64,000 nucleotides of DNA. Source: JAIPJO01 sp035269015 (GTDB lineage Bacteria; Patescibacteriota; Patescibacteriia; Patescibacteriales; UBA12465). Below are positions 7,742 through 15,984 of this stretch, piece by piece. Location: assembly GCA_035269015.1 (NCBI GenBank), contig DATFJU010000031.1:49388-113387 (forward strand), given 5' to 3'. Below the pieces are notes generated by a model. That model saw only the letters and a list, made by a program, of their open reading frames with translations. It was not told the origin of the DNA and did no database searches. Position numbers and translations under genes: made by a program. Numbering within the stretch: position 1 is the first letter of the stretch; every line of letters starts with the position of its first letter.

Positions 7742-7801
7742 TTTGATAAAGAAAAAACATTACTTTATCAAACCATTTAGCAAAACAGATTGTCTCTGTT
7801 T
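7742..7801 (-). promoter_or_regulatory. infA leader with two hairpins, attenuator-like
   Basis: Between the predicted start of transcription (about 7810) and the infA ATG (7730) are two perfect inverted repeats. The first has 7-bp arms (7795-7801 with 7783-7789, loop 5 nt). The second has 10-bp arms TTTGATAAAG/CTTTATCAAA (7763-7772 with 7742-7751, loop 11 nt) and is followed on the minus strand by five T residues. The second has the form of a weak intrinsic terminator placed before the first gene, which would allow attenuation or ribosomal-protein feedback. Function is inferred. Confidence 0.5.
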
Positions 7802-7816
7802 ATTAAATATAGGCTT

Positions 7817-7845
7817 ATTATATATACTAAATATATACTTGTCAA
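7817..7845 (-). promoter_or_regulatory. Consensus promoter of the alpha operon
   Basis: On the minus strand a perfect -35 TTGACA (7845-7840), a 17-bp spacer and a perfect -10 TATAAT (7822-7817). Initiation is expected near 7810. It lies just past the alaS stop and drives infA through rpsI. Full consensus at both elements fits a strong operon read by a polymerase whose alpha subunit cannot contact UP elements. Confidence 0.85.
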
Positions 7846-7877
7846 GAGCCAAGCACTAAGGTGCTATAAATTAAATA

Positions 7878-9650
7878 TTATCCCTCTAATACAGCCTTTA
7901 TTCTCCTAACCCCGGCACTACTACTTTCTTCTTTTTTAATCTTAAATTTACCTAATTTTCCAGTATTTTCAACATGTGGTCCTCCACAAATTTCTCTAGA
8001 AAAGTAATTATCATTATCTCCTACTTGATAAACTTTAACACGTTCTCCATATTTAGATTCAAAAACTCCCATAGCATTTTTAGCTCTTGCTTCCTCTAAA
8101 GTCATTTCTTCAAAAGTAACTGGCAAGTCTTGAGCTATAATTTCATTTACTATTTCTTCCACTTCTTCTTTTTGTTCTGCTGTTAATTTTTCTAGATGAG
8201 AAAAATCAAAACGTAATCTTTCTGAAGTAATATTTGACCCTCGTTGCTCAACATGATCACCTAAAACTTTTCTAAGAGCTGCTAACAATAAATGAGCAGC
8301 TGTATGAAGCTTAGTCGTTTCTTCACCACTGTCAGCTAAACCACCCTGAAACTTCCCAGCTGAAGCTGTGCGAGAAAGTGCTTGATGTTTAGCCATAGCA
8401 TCTTGAAAATCCTTATCAAAATCTGAAGCTAAGTTAAGATTTTTTTCTTTAGCTATTTCTTTAGTCATCTCTACTGGATAACCAAAGGTTTGAAAAATAT
8501 TAAAAGCTTCTTCCCCGCTTATCTCATTTTTTATATTATCAATTTGCTTAGCTCCAGCTTCTAAAGTGCTTAAAAACTTCTTCTCTTCTTTATCAATCTC
8601 TATAATAATAAAATCTTTATTCCTCTTTAACTCTTGATAAACATCTTGATAATTATCTATAACAATTTCAGCTAAATCTTTAAAGCTATAATCAACCTCA
8701 CTATTTAGTTGCCTCATATACCTTAAAGCTCTTCTAATTAACTTTCTAAGTACATAACCTTGATCAGTATTAGATGGTGACACCGCTTTATCATCTCCTA
8801 AAATAAAAGTAGCCGCTCTAATATGATCAGCTATAATACGTATCTCTTTAGTTCTGTCTTCATATTTAGCGCCTGTTAAATCTTCTATTTTTTCCACTAT
8901 AGGCCAAAGTAATTCTGTTTTATAAACATCACTTAAATTATTAAGCACTGCTAAGGTTCTCCCAAGTCCCATCCCGGTGTCTACATTATGTTGGGATAAT
9001 TTACTGTAGCCATCACTATTCTTTTGATACTCCATAAAAACATTATTCCAAATCTCTATCCAACCCTCATCATCAGGATTAAACTTTAAAGGTGCTGGTT
9101 CTTCTTTAGACCAATAGAAAATTTCTGTATCCGGTCCAGCTGGAGAATTTTCACCTGATAGTTCCCACCAATTTTCTTTCTTATCTAATTTGGCAACTCT
9201 ATCTTCTTTTAAGCCTAAGTTAAGCCAAGCCTCATAAGACTCTTCATCAAAGGGAGCGTTCTCATCACCTTTAAAAACAGACACAGCAATCTTTTCTTTA
9301 TCAAGTCCTAGCCATTCTTTTGAAACTAGAAATTCATATGAATATTTTATTGCCTCTTCTTTAAAGTAATCGCCTAAAGACCAATTACCTAACATTTCAA
9401 AGAAAGTATTATGAGTATTATCACCAACCTCATCTATATCACCTGTACGAATACATTTTTGAATGTTTACCAATCTTTTTCCACTAGCATGACTTTGCCC
9501 CAGTAAATATGGAACCAATGGGTGCATACCAGCAGTGGTAAAAAGTACTGTGGGATCATTTTCAGGTATAAGCGAAGCGCTACTTAACATACTATGATCT
9601 TTAGTTACAAAGAAGCTTAAATATTTATCTCTTAATTCTTTAGCTGTCAT
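7878..9650 (-). CDS. alaS: Alanyl-tRNA synthetase lacking the C-terminal C-Ala domain
   Basis: Charges tRNA-Ala. The class II catalytic core begins at the N-terminus (LRDKYLSFFVTKDHSML, with motif 1 near PTVLFTTAGMHPLVPYLLG). It is followed by the tRNA-recognition helices and the editing domain with its zinc-site motifs HTAAH (His449, His453) and CGGPH (Cys555, His559). The protein ends at residue 590, just after the editing domain; typical bacterial enzymes are about 870 residues with a coiled coil and C-Ala domain. The stop is followed at once by the alpha-operon promoter, so the gene is complete. Mischarge clearance is probably kept, while oligomerisation and the C-Ala tRNA contact are lost. 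Confidence 0.95.
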   Translation of the reverse strand: MTAKELRDKYLSFFVTKDHSMLSSASLIPENDPTVLFTTAGMHPLVPYLLGQSHASGKRLVNIQKCIRTGDIDEVGDNTHNTFFEMLGNWSLGDYFKEEAIKYSYEFLVSKEWLGLDKEKIAVSVFKGDENAPFDEESYEAWLNLGLKEDRVAKLDKKENWWELSGENSPAGPDTEIFYWSKEEPAPLKFNPDDEGWIEIWNNVFMEYQKNSDGYSKLSQHNVDTGMGLGRTLAVLNNLSDVYKTELLWPIVEKIEDLTGAKYEDRTKEIRIIADHIRAATFILGDDKAVSPSNTDQGYVLRKLIRRALRYMRQLNSEVDYSFKDLAEIVIDNYQDVYQELKRNKDFIIIEIDKEEKKFLSTLEAGAKQIDNIKNEISGEEAFNIFQTFGYPVEMTKEIAKEKNLNLASDFDKDFQDAMAKHQALSRTASAGKFQGGLADSGEETTKLHTAAHLLLAALRKVLGDHVEQRGSNITSERLRFDFSHLEKLTAEQKEEVEEIVNEIIAQDLPVTFEEMTLEEARAKNAMGVFESKYGERVKVYQVGDNDNYFSREICGGPHVENTGKLGKFKIKKEESSSAGVRRIKAVLEG

Positions 9651-9701
9651 ATTTTAGTATATTTACTTTATTTAATTTATCTTTTTTATTTAATATTATA
9701 T

Positions 9702-10721
9702 TTAATATATATTAACTTCAGGTACAAGTTCAATATCAAATTTTTCTTTAACATCAGCTATAATAGTTTCAGCCAGCTTTTTAATATCTTTAGAACTAGC
9801 TCCCCCTAGATTTATCAATATCAAAGCTTGTTTCCCCCAAACACCAGCCTTACCTAAAGATTTACCTTTCCAACCAACCTCTTCTATCAACCAGCCAGCC
9901 GGCACCTTAATCAAACCATTATCTAAATTATAATATTTAATATCTGGGTATTTAACTTTTAATTTTTCAAAATGCTCTTTTTCAATTTCAGGATTTTGGA
10001 AAAAAGAGCCTGAATTACCCCACTTTTCTGGCTCTGGTAGTTTGCTTTTTCTAATTTCAATTATGGCTTTAGAAATGTCATTTGGTTTAAGATCATATAT
10101 ATCTTTTTTAATAATATCACCTAAAGATCCATAATTTAATTGAGGTTTAGCTTCTAGTGATAGTTTCAAAGAAACAGAAGTGATAAAGACTTTGCTTTTC
10201 AATTGTTTCTTAAAAATACTACTACGATAGGCAAAATTACACTCATGTTTCTCAAATGTTTCAGTTTCTAAGCTATCAAAATTAATTGCTCTAAGACTAT
10301 AAAAGACATCTTTTAATTCTACACCATAAGCTCCAATATTTTGCACAGGTGAGGCGCCAATAGTTCCTGGTATATAACTTAAGTTTTCTATACCCCAATA
10401 TTCCCTGTCAACACTATACTTAACTACGTCATCCCAGATTTCACCTGAACCAGTCTCAATGATAATATAATTATTATCTACTTTCTTTTCTCTGATTCCT
10501 TTAATATTATTTTTAATCACCAAACCTAAAAAATCTTCATCAGGTAGTAACATATTAGATCCTTGCCCAATGATGAGTATTTCTAAATCTTTATGCTTAG
10601 CCCAAGAAATAGCTTCTCGAGCTTCATGTTCATCACTTACCTCTACAAAATACTTCGCTAAGCCACCAATATTAAAAGTGGTATATAAAGATAAGACCTT
10701 ATTTTCTTCAATATTTAACAT
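9702..10721 (-). CDS. murB: UDP-N-acetylenolpyruvoylglucosamine reductase
   Basis: FAD enzyme that reduces UDP-GlcNAc-enolpyruvate to UDP-MurNAc, the last step in making UDP-MurNAc. The N-terminal FAD-binding domain shows TTFNIGGLAKYF and LEILIIGQGSNMLL, then YIPGTIGASPVQNIGAYG. The catalytic serine lies in NSGSFFQNP, and the C-terminal segment contains PAGWLIEEVGWKGK and ends with a conserved glutamate region (ELVPEVNIY). At 339 residues it has normal length. It is the last gene of the mur cluster. Confidence 0.97.
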   Translation of the reverse strand: MLNIEENKVLSLYTTFNIGGLAKYFVEVSDEHEAREAISWAKHKDLEILIIGQGSNMLLPDEDFLGLVIKNNIKGIREKKVDNNYIIIETGSGEIWDDVVKYSVDREYWGIENLSYIPGTIGASPVQNIGAYGVELKDVFYSLRAINFDSLETETFEKHECNFAYRSSIFKKQLKSKVFITSVSLKLSLEAKPQLNYGSLGDIIKKDIYDLKPNDISKAIIEIRKSKLPEPEKWGNSGSFFQNPEIEKEHFEKLKVKYPDIKYYNLDNGLIKVPAGWLIEEVGWKGKSLGKAGVWGKQALILINLGGASSKDIKKLAETIIADVKEKFDIELVPEVNIY

Positions 10722-10780
10722 ATTTTTATATAATTATATTAGCAAGGGAAAATTAAGAAGTAAAGAATTATTACTACAAA

Positions 10781-12190
10781 TTAACCTTCTAAAAGTGACT
10801 CTGCTACTCTAAAAATATCACCAGCACCAAGGAGTAAAACAATATCTTTATCTTTATAATTTTTTCTTAAATAATTTTCTGTTGCTTTAAGGCCACCAGT
10901 GGCTTTTACATCCTGTTTAATGTTCTGTTTTTTATTATATTTTTTAATAGCTCTTTCTAAATCCTTACTACTTACCCCTCCCTGCTTCTCTCTAGCTGAA
11001 CCATAGATATCATTTATCAAGACTTCGTCAGCCTCACTAAAGCTAGTAACAAAATCATTAAATAAAGCTTTAGTCCTGGTATAAGTATGAGGATGGAAAA
11101 CCACGCAGATATGCCTATCCTTATACTTTGCTCTCAGTCCGAAAATAGTACTTTTTATTTCAGTCGGATGATGTCCATAATCATCATAAATACTCATATT
11201 CTTATACTTCCCTAAAAATTCCATTCTTCTAGCTGTACCAGTAAAAGAAGATAAGCCTTCTTTTATTTCTTTAAAACTAAGCCCTAACTCTAAAGAGCTA
11301 GCCATTACCGCTAAAGCATTATAGACACCGTGTCTACCTAAAAGTTTAATCTCAATATTTCTAAGATTCTTTCTCTTTCCTTTTTTATTTATTTGTAAAT
11401 CAAAACTTTGTTTTAATTTATTTTGTTTTAAATTATAAGCAAAGAAATCGGCACTGCTATCCTCTAAGGATATACTTATCTTCTTAGTTTTTACATTAAT
11501 ACTAAGTTTTTGACACTTCTTGTCATCTAAATTATATACCAAAAATCCTTGCTTATTTATTTTTTTTACAAAATCACTAAAAACTTTAGTGTAAGCAGAT
11601 TTAGTTTTAAAAAAATCAGGATGATCAAAATCAATATTTAAAAGTACAGTTGCAAAAGGATTAAAATATTTTAACTTATTTTGATACTCATCCACTTCAG
11701 CAATTAAGTAGTCACTTTTACCTGCTAAACTAGATCCTTTTAATTGTGGTACCCGAGCCCCTATTAAAGCTTTAGGGTCTTTATTAGCTCTATAGAGCAC
11801 ATAACTAAGCCAGGCTGAAACCGTAGTTTTACCATGAGAACCTACCACCGCTACTCCCTTATAATCATTAAACACTAAACTCAAAGCCTCACCGTAACTT
11901 ATCATCTTAACTCCCTTTCTCTTATTTAATTCTTTTAATTCAACATTGTTATCTTGATTATAAGCACTGGAATAAACAACTAAATCACAGTCTTCTTTTA
12001 AATTATTGACACTAAAACCTTGATGGACTTTAATCCCCTGCTTTTTCAAAACCTGATCGGTCATAAAAGTCTCTTTAGTATCAGAGCCACTAATATTATA
12101 ACCCAACTGTGCTAAAAAACTAGCTAACATAGTCATGCCTACACCCTTAATGCCAACAAAGTACAATTTTTTAATATTTTTATTTAACAT
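10781..12190 (-). CDS. murC: UDP-N-acetylmuramate--L-alanine ligase
   Basis: Adds L-alanine to UDP-MurNAc. I start it at 12190 (MLNKNIKKLYFVGIKGVGMT), 11 bp inside the end of murG; an upstream ATG at 12220 would add ten hydrophobic residues overlapping murG further. It has the N-terminal GxGxxG-like nucleotide fold, the ATP-binding GSHGKTT motif near residue 110, the central domain and the C-terminal domain (DDYGHHPTEIKSTI and VVFHPHTYTRT). The 469-residue length fits the family. The overlap with murG suggests coupled translation. Confidence 0.96.
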   Translation of the reverse strand: MLNKNIKKLYFVGIKGVGMTMLASFLAQLGYNISGSDTKETFMTDQVLKKQGIKVHQGFSVNNLKEDCDLVVYSSAYNQDNNVELKELNKRKGVKMISYGEALSLVFNDYKGVAVVGSHGKTTVSAWLSYVLYRANKDPKALIGARVPQLKGSSLAGKSDYLIAEVDEYQNKLKYFNPFATVLLNIDFDHPDFFKTKSAYTKVFSDFVKKINKQGFLVYNLDDKKCQKLSINVKTKKISISLEDSSADFFAYNLKQNKLKQSFDLQINKKGKRKNLRNIEIKLLGRHGVYNALAVMASSLELGLSFKEIKEGLSSFTGTARRMEFLGKYKNMSIYDDYGHHPTEIKSTIFGLRAKYKDRHICVVFHPHTYTRTKALFNDFVTSFSEADEVLINDIYGSAREKQGGVSSKDLERAIKKYNKKQNIKQDVKATGGLKATENYLRKNYKDKDIVLLLGAGDIFRVAESLLEG

Positions 12191-13259
12191 AATTATCAAT
12201 AATATTAATGATTTTCTCACTAGCTTCCTTAGGTACTAACTTATATAAATTATTCTCATATTTCTCTCTAAGCTCATCATCTTCTAAGAGATCTAATATT
12301 TTCTTAGAAAACTCTTTAGGAATAATTCTGTCTTGCTCTAAAACAACACCAGCCTCATATTTTTTAATATAATCAGCATTGTCTTCTTGATGACTATTAG
12401 GCATAGGGATAAAAATAGTGGGTTTAGCTAAATATGATAATTCAGTAATCAGGCCTAACCCACAACGAGATATAACTAAATCTGATAAGTACAATACTTC
12501 AGCAATCTTTTTTGCTTCCAAAAAACTGTAACTATGATAATTATCATCTTTAATATTGCTAGGCTTTCTATTACCTAAAATATGAAGCACTTGAACTTTA
12601 TCTTTTAAACTATCATAACTTTTAAATATTAAATCATTAATACCTTGGGCACCAGTCCCTCCACCTAAAGCTAGTAATATAGGTAAGTTTGATTTTAAAT
12701 TATATTTATTTAACAAGTCCTCCCTATTTCTATTTATATTTTTAAACTCTTCTCTAACTGGATTACCAGTTAGCACGGCTTTAGATTTAAAATCAGCTAC
12801 AGACTTAGAAAAAGTAACACTAACTTTTTTAGAAACTATAGCCATTATTTTATTAGCTAAACCAACCTTAATATCTTGTTGATGAGAAAAAACTGGGATG
12901 TTTAATAAGTAAGCACTATAAGCAACGGGCACGCTAACAAAACTACCAGCACTAAGCACCGCTTTAGGTCTAAGTATTAAAAGATATATAAAAGATTGAA
13001 TAAAACCAACTATTATATTTAAAATATCTAAAAAGTTTTTAAAGGAGAAATATCTACGCAACTTGCCACTAAAAATTGGATAATACTTTAAATTTTCTTT
13101 TTTTACCATTTCTCTCTCAATTCCAGACATGCTACCAAAAAAACCAATTTTCCAATCTGGATGCTTTTTTTGCAATTCTTTAATCACTGCCAAAAGCGGA
13201 GCCACTGAACCACCAGTTCCCCCTCCAGAAAAAATAATTGTTTTGGGTTTAGTTTTCAT
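12180..13259 (-). CDS. murG: UDP-GlcNAc:lipid I N-acetylglucosaminyltransferase
   Basis: GT28 enzyme that turns lipid I into lipid II on the inner face of the membrane. The N-terminal glycine-rich loop GGGTGGSVAPLLAV lies near residue 13 and a second, LALGGGTGAQGIND, near 196. The donor-binding ISRCGLGLITEL and PNSHQEDNADYI segments match MurG (usually SRAGA..T.E and ..HQ..NA). At 359 residues the length is normal. It lies between ftsW and murC in the usual order. Confidence 0.96.
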   Translation of the reverse strand: MKTKPKTIIFSGGGTGGSVAPLLAVIKELQKKHPDWKIGFFGSMSGIEREMVKKENLKYYPIFSGKLRRYFSFKNFLDILNIIVGFIQSFIYLLILRPKAVLSAGSFVSVPVAYSAYLLNIPVFSHQQDIKVGLANKIMAIVSKKVSVTFSKSVADFKSKAVLTGNPVREEFKNINRNREDLLNKYNLKSNLPILLALGGGTGAQGINDLIFKSYDSLKDKVQVLHILGNRKPSNIKDDNYHSYSFLEAKKIAEVLYLSDLVISRCGLGLITELSYLAKPTIFIPMPNSHQEDNADYIKKYEAGVVLEQDRIIPKEFSKKILDLLEDDELREKYENNLYKLVPKEASEKIINIIDNYVK

Positions 13260-13283
13260 ATATAAATTAATCTAAAATTATAT

Positions 13284-14429
13284 TTAATTTTCAACTGTAT
13301 ATCTACTGATATTAACTAATATACCCATAGCAATCAAGCCTGCTAAGATGGCTGAGCCACCATGAGAAATAAAAGGTAGTGGCACTCCAGTCATAGGTAT
13401 TAAATTTAACATACCACCGATATTTAAAAAGGCTTGAAAAAATATCCAAGAAACTATACCTACTGCCAAAAGTCTACCAAACATATCTTTAGCTTTTAAA
13501 GCTATCAACCAACCACGATAGAAAATATAAGTATACAATAATATTAAAGTGCTAGAAAAAATAAAACCAATTTCTTCTGATATAATTGGAAAAATTGCAT
13601 CTCCACTCACCTCTGGTAAATAAGAATATTTTTGGCTACTCTCTCCTAATCCTTTACCCCAAAGACCACCTGAACCAACAGCAATTAATGACTGATTAAT
13701 TTGATAGCAGTCATCTTGAGTGTCAAAAGAAGGGTCTTTTAAACAAGCAAAACGTTCTTGTTGATAATCAGTGTAAGTAACCATAGAATAAACCCCCAAA
13801 AAAGCAATTAAAACTAAAGCAACAATATGCTTTTTATTAGCTCCACCTACAAAATAAACTACCATTGAGCTAAGAGCAATAATAGACCAAGTACCCAGAT
13901 CTGGTTGCATAAACATCAAGATACTAATAAAGAAAAAGATGAACAAAAAAGGTATTAAACCTTGAGACATTGTTTTTATTGCTTTATGCCTAACTTGTAA
14001 CCAGGCAGCTAAATATATTAGAAAAGATATCTTCACAAATTCAGCTGGTTGCAAAGATTGTCCAAAAACTACAATCCAACTATTGGCAGTACCATGACCA
14101 GCAGATAAACCTGGAATAAAGACTAGAAATAATAGAAGTACAGAGGCTAATAAAAAATAAATAGCATTTCTTTTCCATACCTGATAATCTGTTTTGCTAA
14201 TAATATAAAAAAACATTAGACCAATACTTGTAGCTATAATTTGTCCTTGAATATAAGCATAGCTATTTCCAAATTTACTATAAGCCGAAAAAGCTGAAGT
14301 AGAAGCTAACATTACCAGACCAAAAATAATTAAAATAAATAAGGCATAAATTAATTTTTTATCTGGCTCATGCTCATTTTTACCTTTTTTCTTATTAAAT
14401 TTTTTCAAGACCTTTTTTATCAAACTCAT
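13284..14429 (-). CDS. ftsW: FtsW/RodA/SpoVE-family peptidoglycan glycosyltransferase
   Basis: A multi-pass SEDS-family protein with about ten membrane segments after a basic cytoplasmic N-terminus. Family hallmarks include a FGQSLQPAEFVKISFLIYLA segment (conserved QP.E..K), a long extracytoplasmic loop with GLWGKGLGESSQKYSYLPE, ISEEIGFIF, and GMLNLIPMTGVPLPFISHGGS near the C-terminus. SEDS proteins polymerise lipid II. Position between mraY and murG makes FtsW more likely than RodA, although the Mre system here would also need a RodA. Confidence 0.93.
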   Translation of the reverse strand: MSLIKKVLKKFNKKKGKNEHEPDKKLIYALFILIIFGLVMLASTSAFSAYSKFGNSYAYIQGQIIATSIGLMFFYIISKTDYQVWKRNAIYFLLASVLLLFLVFIPGLSAGHGTANSWIVVFGQSLQPAEFVKISFLIYLAAWLQVRHKAIKTMSQGLIPFLFIFFFISILMFMQPDLGTWSIIALSSMVVYFVGGANKKHIVALVLIAFLGVYSMVTYTDYQQERFACLKDPSFDTQDDCYQINQSLIAVGSGGLWGKGLGESSQKYSYLPEVSGDAIFPIISEEIGFIFSSTLILLYTYIFYRGWLIALKAKDMFGRLLAVGIVSWIFFQAFLNIGGMLNLIPMTGVPLPFISHGGSAILAGLIAMGILVNISRYTVEN

Positions 14430-14446
14430 GTTATATTATTACCCTT

Positions 14447-15496
14447 TTATAACCCTCTATCCAATAAAAATAAAATAATACCAATAGCCGCTGTAATAGC
14501 TGATATAACCCAAAAACGCATAACAATTTTAGGTTCTGACCAACCTATAGCTTGAAAATGATGATGAATTGGTGTGGAATAAAATAATTTCTTTTTTCTA
14601 ATTTTCTTATGAAATACCTGTAATATAACTGACAAAGATTCAAAAACAAATAAGAGTCCAATAATAGGAAGTAAAATGACATAATTAGTTAACATAGCAA
14701 TTATAGCCAAGGTAACTCCTAAACTCATAGCACCTGTATCTCCCAGATAAAAACGAGCAGGAGGAATATTAAACCACAAAAAAGCCAATAATCCACCCGT
14801 GATTACACCACAAAAAGCAGCTAAATCATACCTTCCTAAAGCAAAAGCAATAACACCAAAAGCTACATAAGATGTAACTAAAGTACCACCAGCTAATCCA
14901 TCTAAACCATCACTTTCATTAACTGAAAAAGCTGTACTAATAATAACTAAAATAAAAATAGGTATATACCACCAACCTATTTCAAAGCTTCCAAAAAAAG
15001 GCACATGAAGCACTGTCCAATCTAATTTAAAATAAAACCACAAAGCCCCAACTAAAGCTATAATCGCATATATAAATAAACGATAACCAATAGTGAGACC
15101 GCCACCACCTTTAGCTCCTTTGCCTCTTACATCTAGCCAGTCATCAACAAGTCCTACCATAGCAGTAGCAATTAAAGCCCCTAATGGCAAAAGAGTTTCA
15201 CTTCTGGAAAGAAAATTTAGATTACTTAAAAACTCCCAATTAAGTAAATCACCTAAAAAACTAAAAAGAACAATTAAAATAAGAAGTGTTAACCAAATTA
15301 AAATTCCTCCCATAGTAGGTGTCCCAGCTTTATGAGCATGAAGCTTAGAAAATATAGGTGTTTTACCACTGTTTCTAATATTTTTACCCATCTTATACTT
15401 ATATAAATAATGCGTTAAAAGTGGTGTCCACAAAATGGCAAAAATAAAAGCTAAGGTAAACAAACTAAGAATTTTAGCAATTTGAAATTCCGGCAT
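14447..15496 (-). CDS. mraY: Phospho-N-acetylmuramoyl-pentapeptide transferase
   Basis: Integral membrane enzyme that attaches phospho-MurNAc-pentapeptide to undecaprenyl phosphate, giving lipid I. It has the family motifs in order: KAGTPTMGGI near residue 56, GLVDDWLD near 116, NESDGLDGLAGGT near 193, FLGDTGA-like FYLGDTGAMSLG near 252 and the histidine-rich PIHHHFQ near 313. About ten membrane helices are visible. In most dcw clusters murD lies between mraY and ftsW; here ftsW follows after 17 bp. Confidence 0.96.
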   Translation of the reverse strand: MPEFQIAKILSLFTLAFIFAILWTPLLTHYLYKYKMGKNIRNSGKTPIFSKLHAHKAGTPTMGGILIWLTLLILIVLFSFLGDLLNWEFLSNLNFLSRSETLLPLGALIATAMVGLVDDWLDVRGKGAKGGGGLTIGYRLFIYAIIALVGALWFYFKLDWTVLHVPFFGSFEIGWWYIPIFILVIISTAFSVNESDGLDGLAGGTLVTSYVAFGVIAFALGRYDLAAFCGVITGGLLAFLWFNIPPARFYLGDTGAMSLGVTLAIIAMLTNYVILLPIIGLLFVFESLSVILQVFHKKIRKKKLFYSTPIHHHFQAIGWSEPKIVMRFWVISAITAAIGIILFLLDRGL

Positions 15497-15497
15497 A

Positions 15498-15893
15498 TTA
15501 GAAAAAGTTAACTAAATAAAGACTTAAAAGACTGAAAATAATAATTACACTAACAAGCAAATAACTTATAGGTAATAAATGACTCAAAAAATCAAAATGT
15601 TTTTTTCTAAAGAAACTAATAGTAACTGAAGTATTAAATATAAATACTGCTAAAGCAATAAGTGGTAAAACAAAAACCTCTTGAGGATCACCAACCTTAT
15701 CAATACCAAAAAGCACATTATAATGTAAAACCATAAGATCTGAACTAATGTTTTGATAGAGATACCAAGCAAAAACAAAGGCTAAAACTAAAAGTAATAA
15801 ATTAATTATGGTATAAATACGTAAATGCTTATTAGAAAATACTCTTTTAAAAAACCACAAATAACGCCTTAAAGCAATTAATATTTTTTGCAT
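15498..15893 (-). CDS. Small membrane protein of the wall-synthesis cluster
   Basis: 131 residues with a basic N-terminal segment (RRYLWFFKRVF) and three hydrophobic helices at about residues 28-46, 73-90 and 105-129. A short HYNVLFGIDKVG stretch between helices 1 and 2 resembles small membrane proteins I associate with Patescibacteria genomes. No catalytic motif is visible. It lies 1 bp upstream of mraY and is likely first in that operon, so a role near lipid I synthesis is possible but unproven. Confidence 0.8.
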   Translation of the reverse strand: MQKILIALRRYLWFFKRVFSNKHLRIYTIINLLLLVLAFVFAWYLYQNISSDLMVLHYNVLFGIDKVGDPQEVFVLPLIALAVFIFNTSVTISFFRKKHFDFLSHLLPISYLLVSVIIIFSLLSLYLVNFF

Positions 15894-15949
15894 ACATCAA
15901 TTTTAATATAGCCCTTATAAGAAAGAGCTTTATTTAATATTATCATATT

Positions 15950-15978
15950 TTTCAATAATGTAAAAATAATGTTATAAT
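15950..15978 (+). promoter_or_regulatory. Probable promoter of the glycosyltransferase operon, leaderless
   Basis: A perfect TATAAT (15973-15978) ends 6 bp before the ATG at 15985. Initiation about 7 nt past the -10 falls on that ATG, so the first mRNA codon would be the start codon. The -35 position (TTTCAA at 15950-15955, 17-bp spacer) is only a partial match. Confidence 0.5.
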
Positions 15979-15984
15979 AATATT

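Noticed and set aside
7731..7760. Longer infA start at 7760
   Set aside because: The extra residues are hydrophobic and coded by a leader hairpin; the ATG at 7730 gives a normal IF-1.
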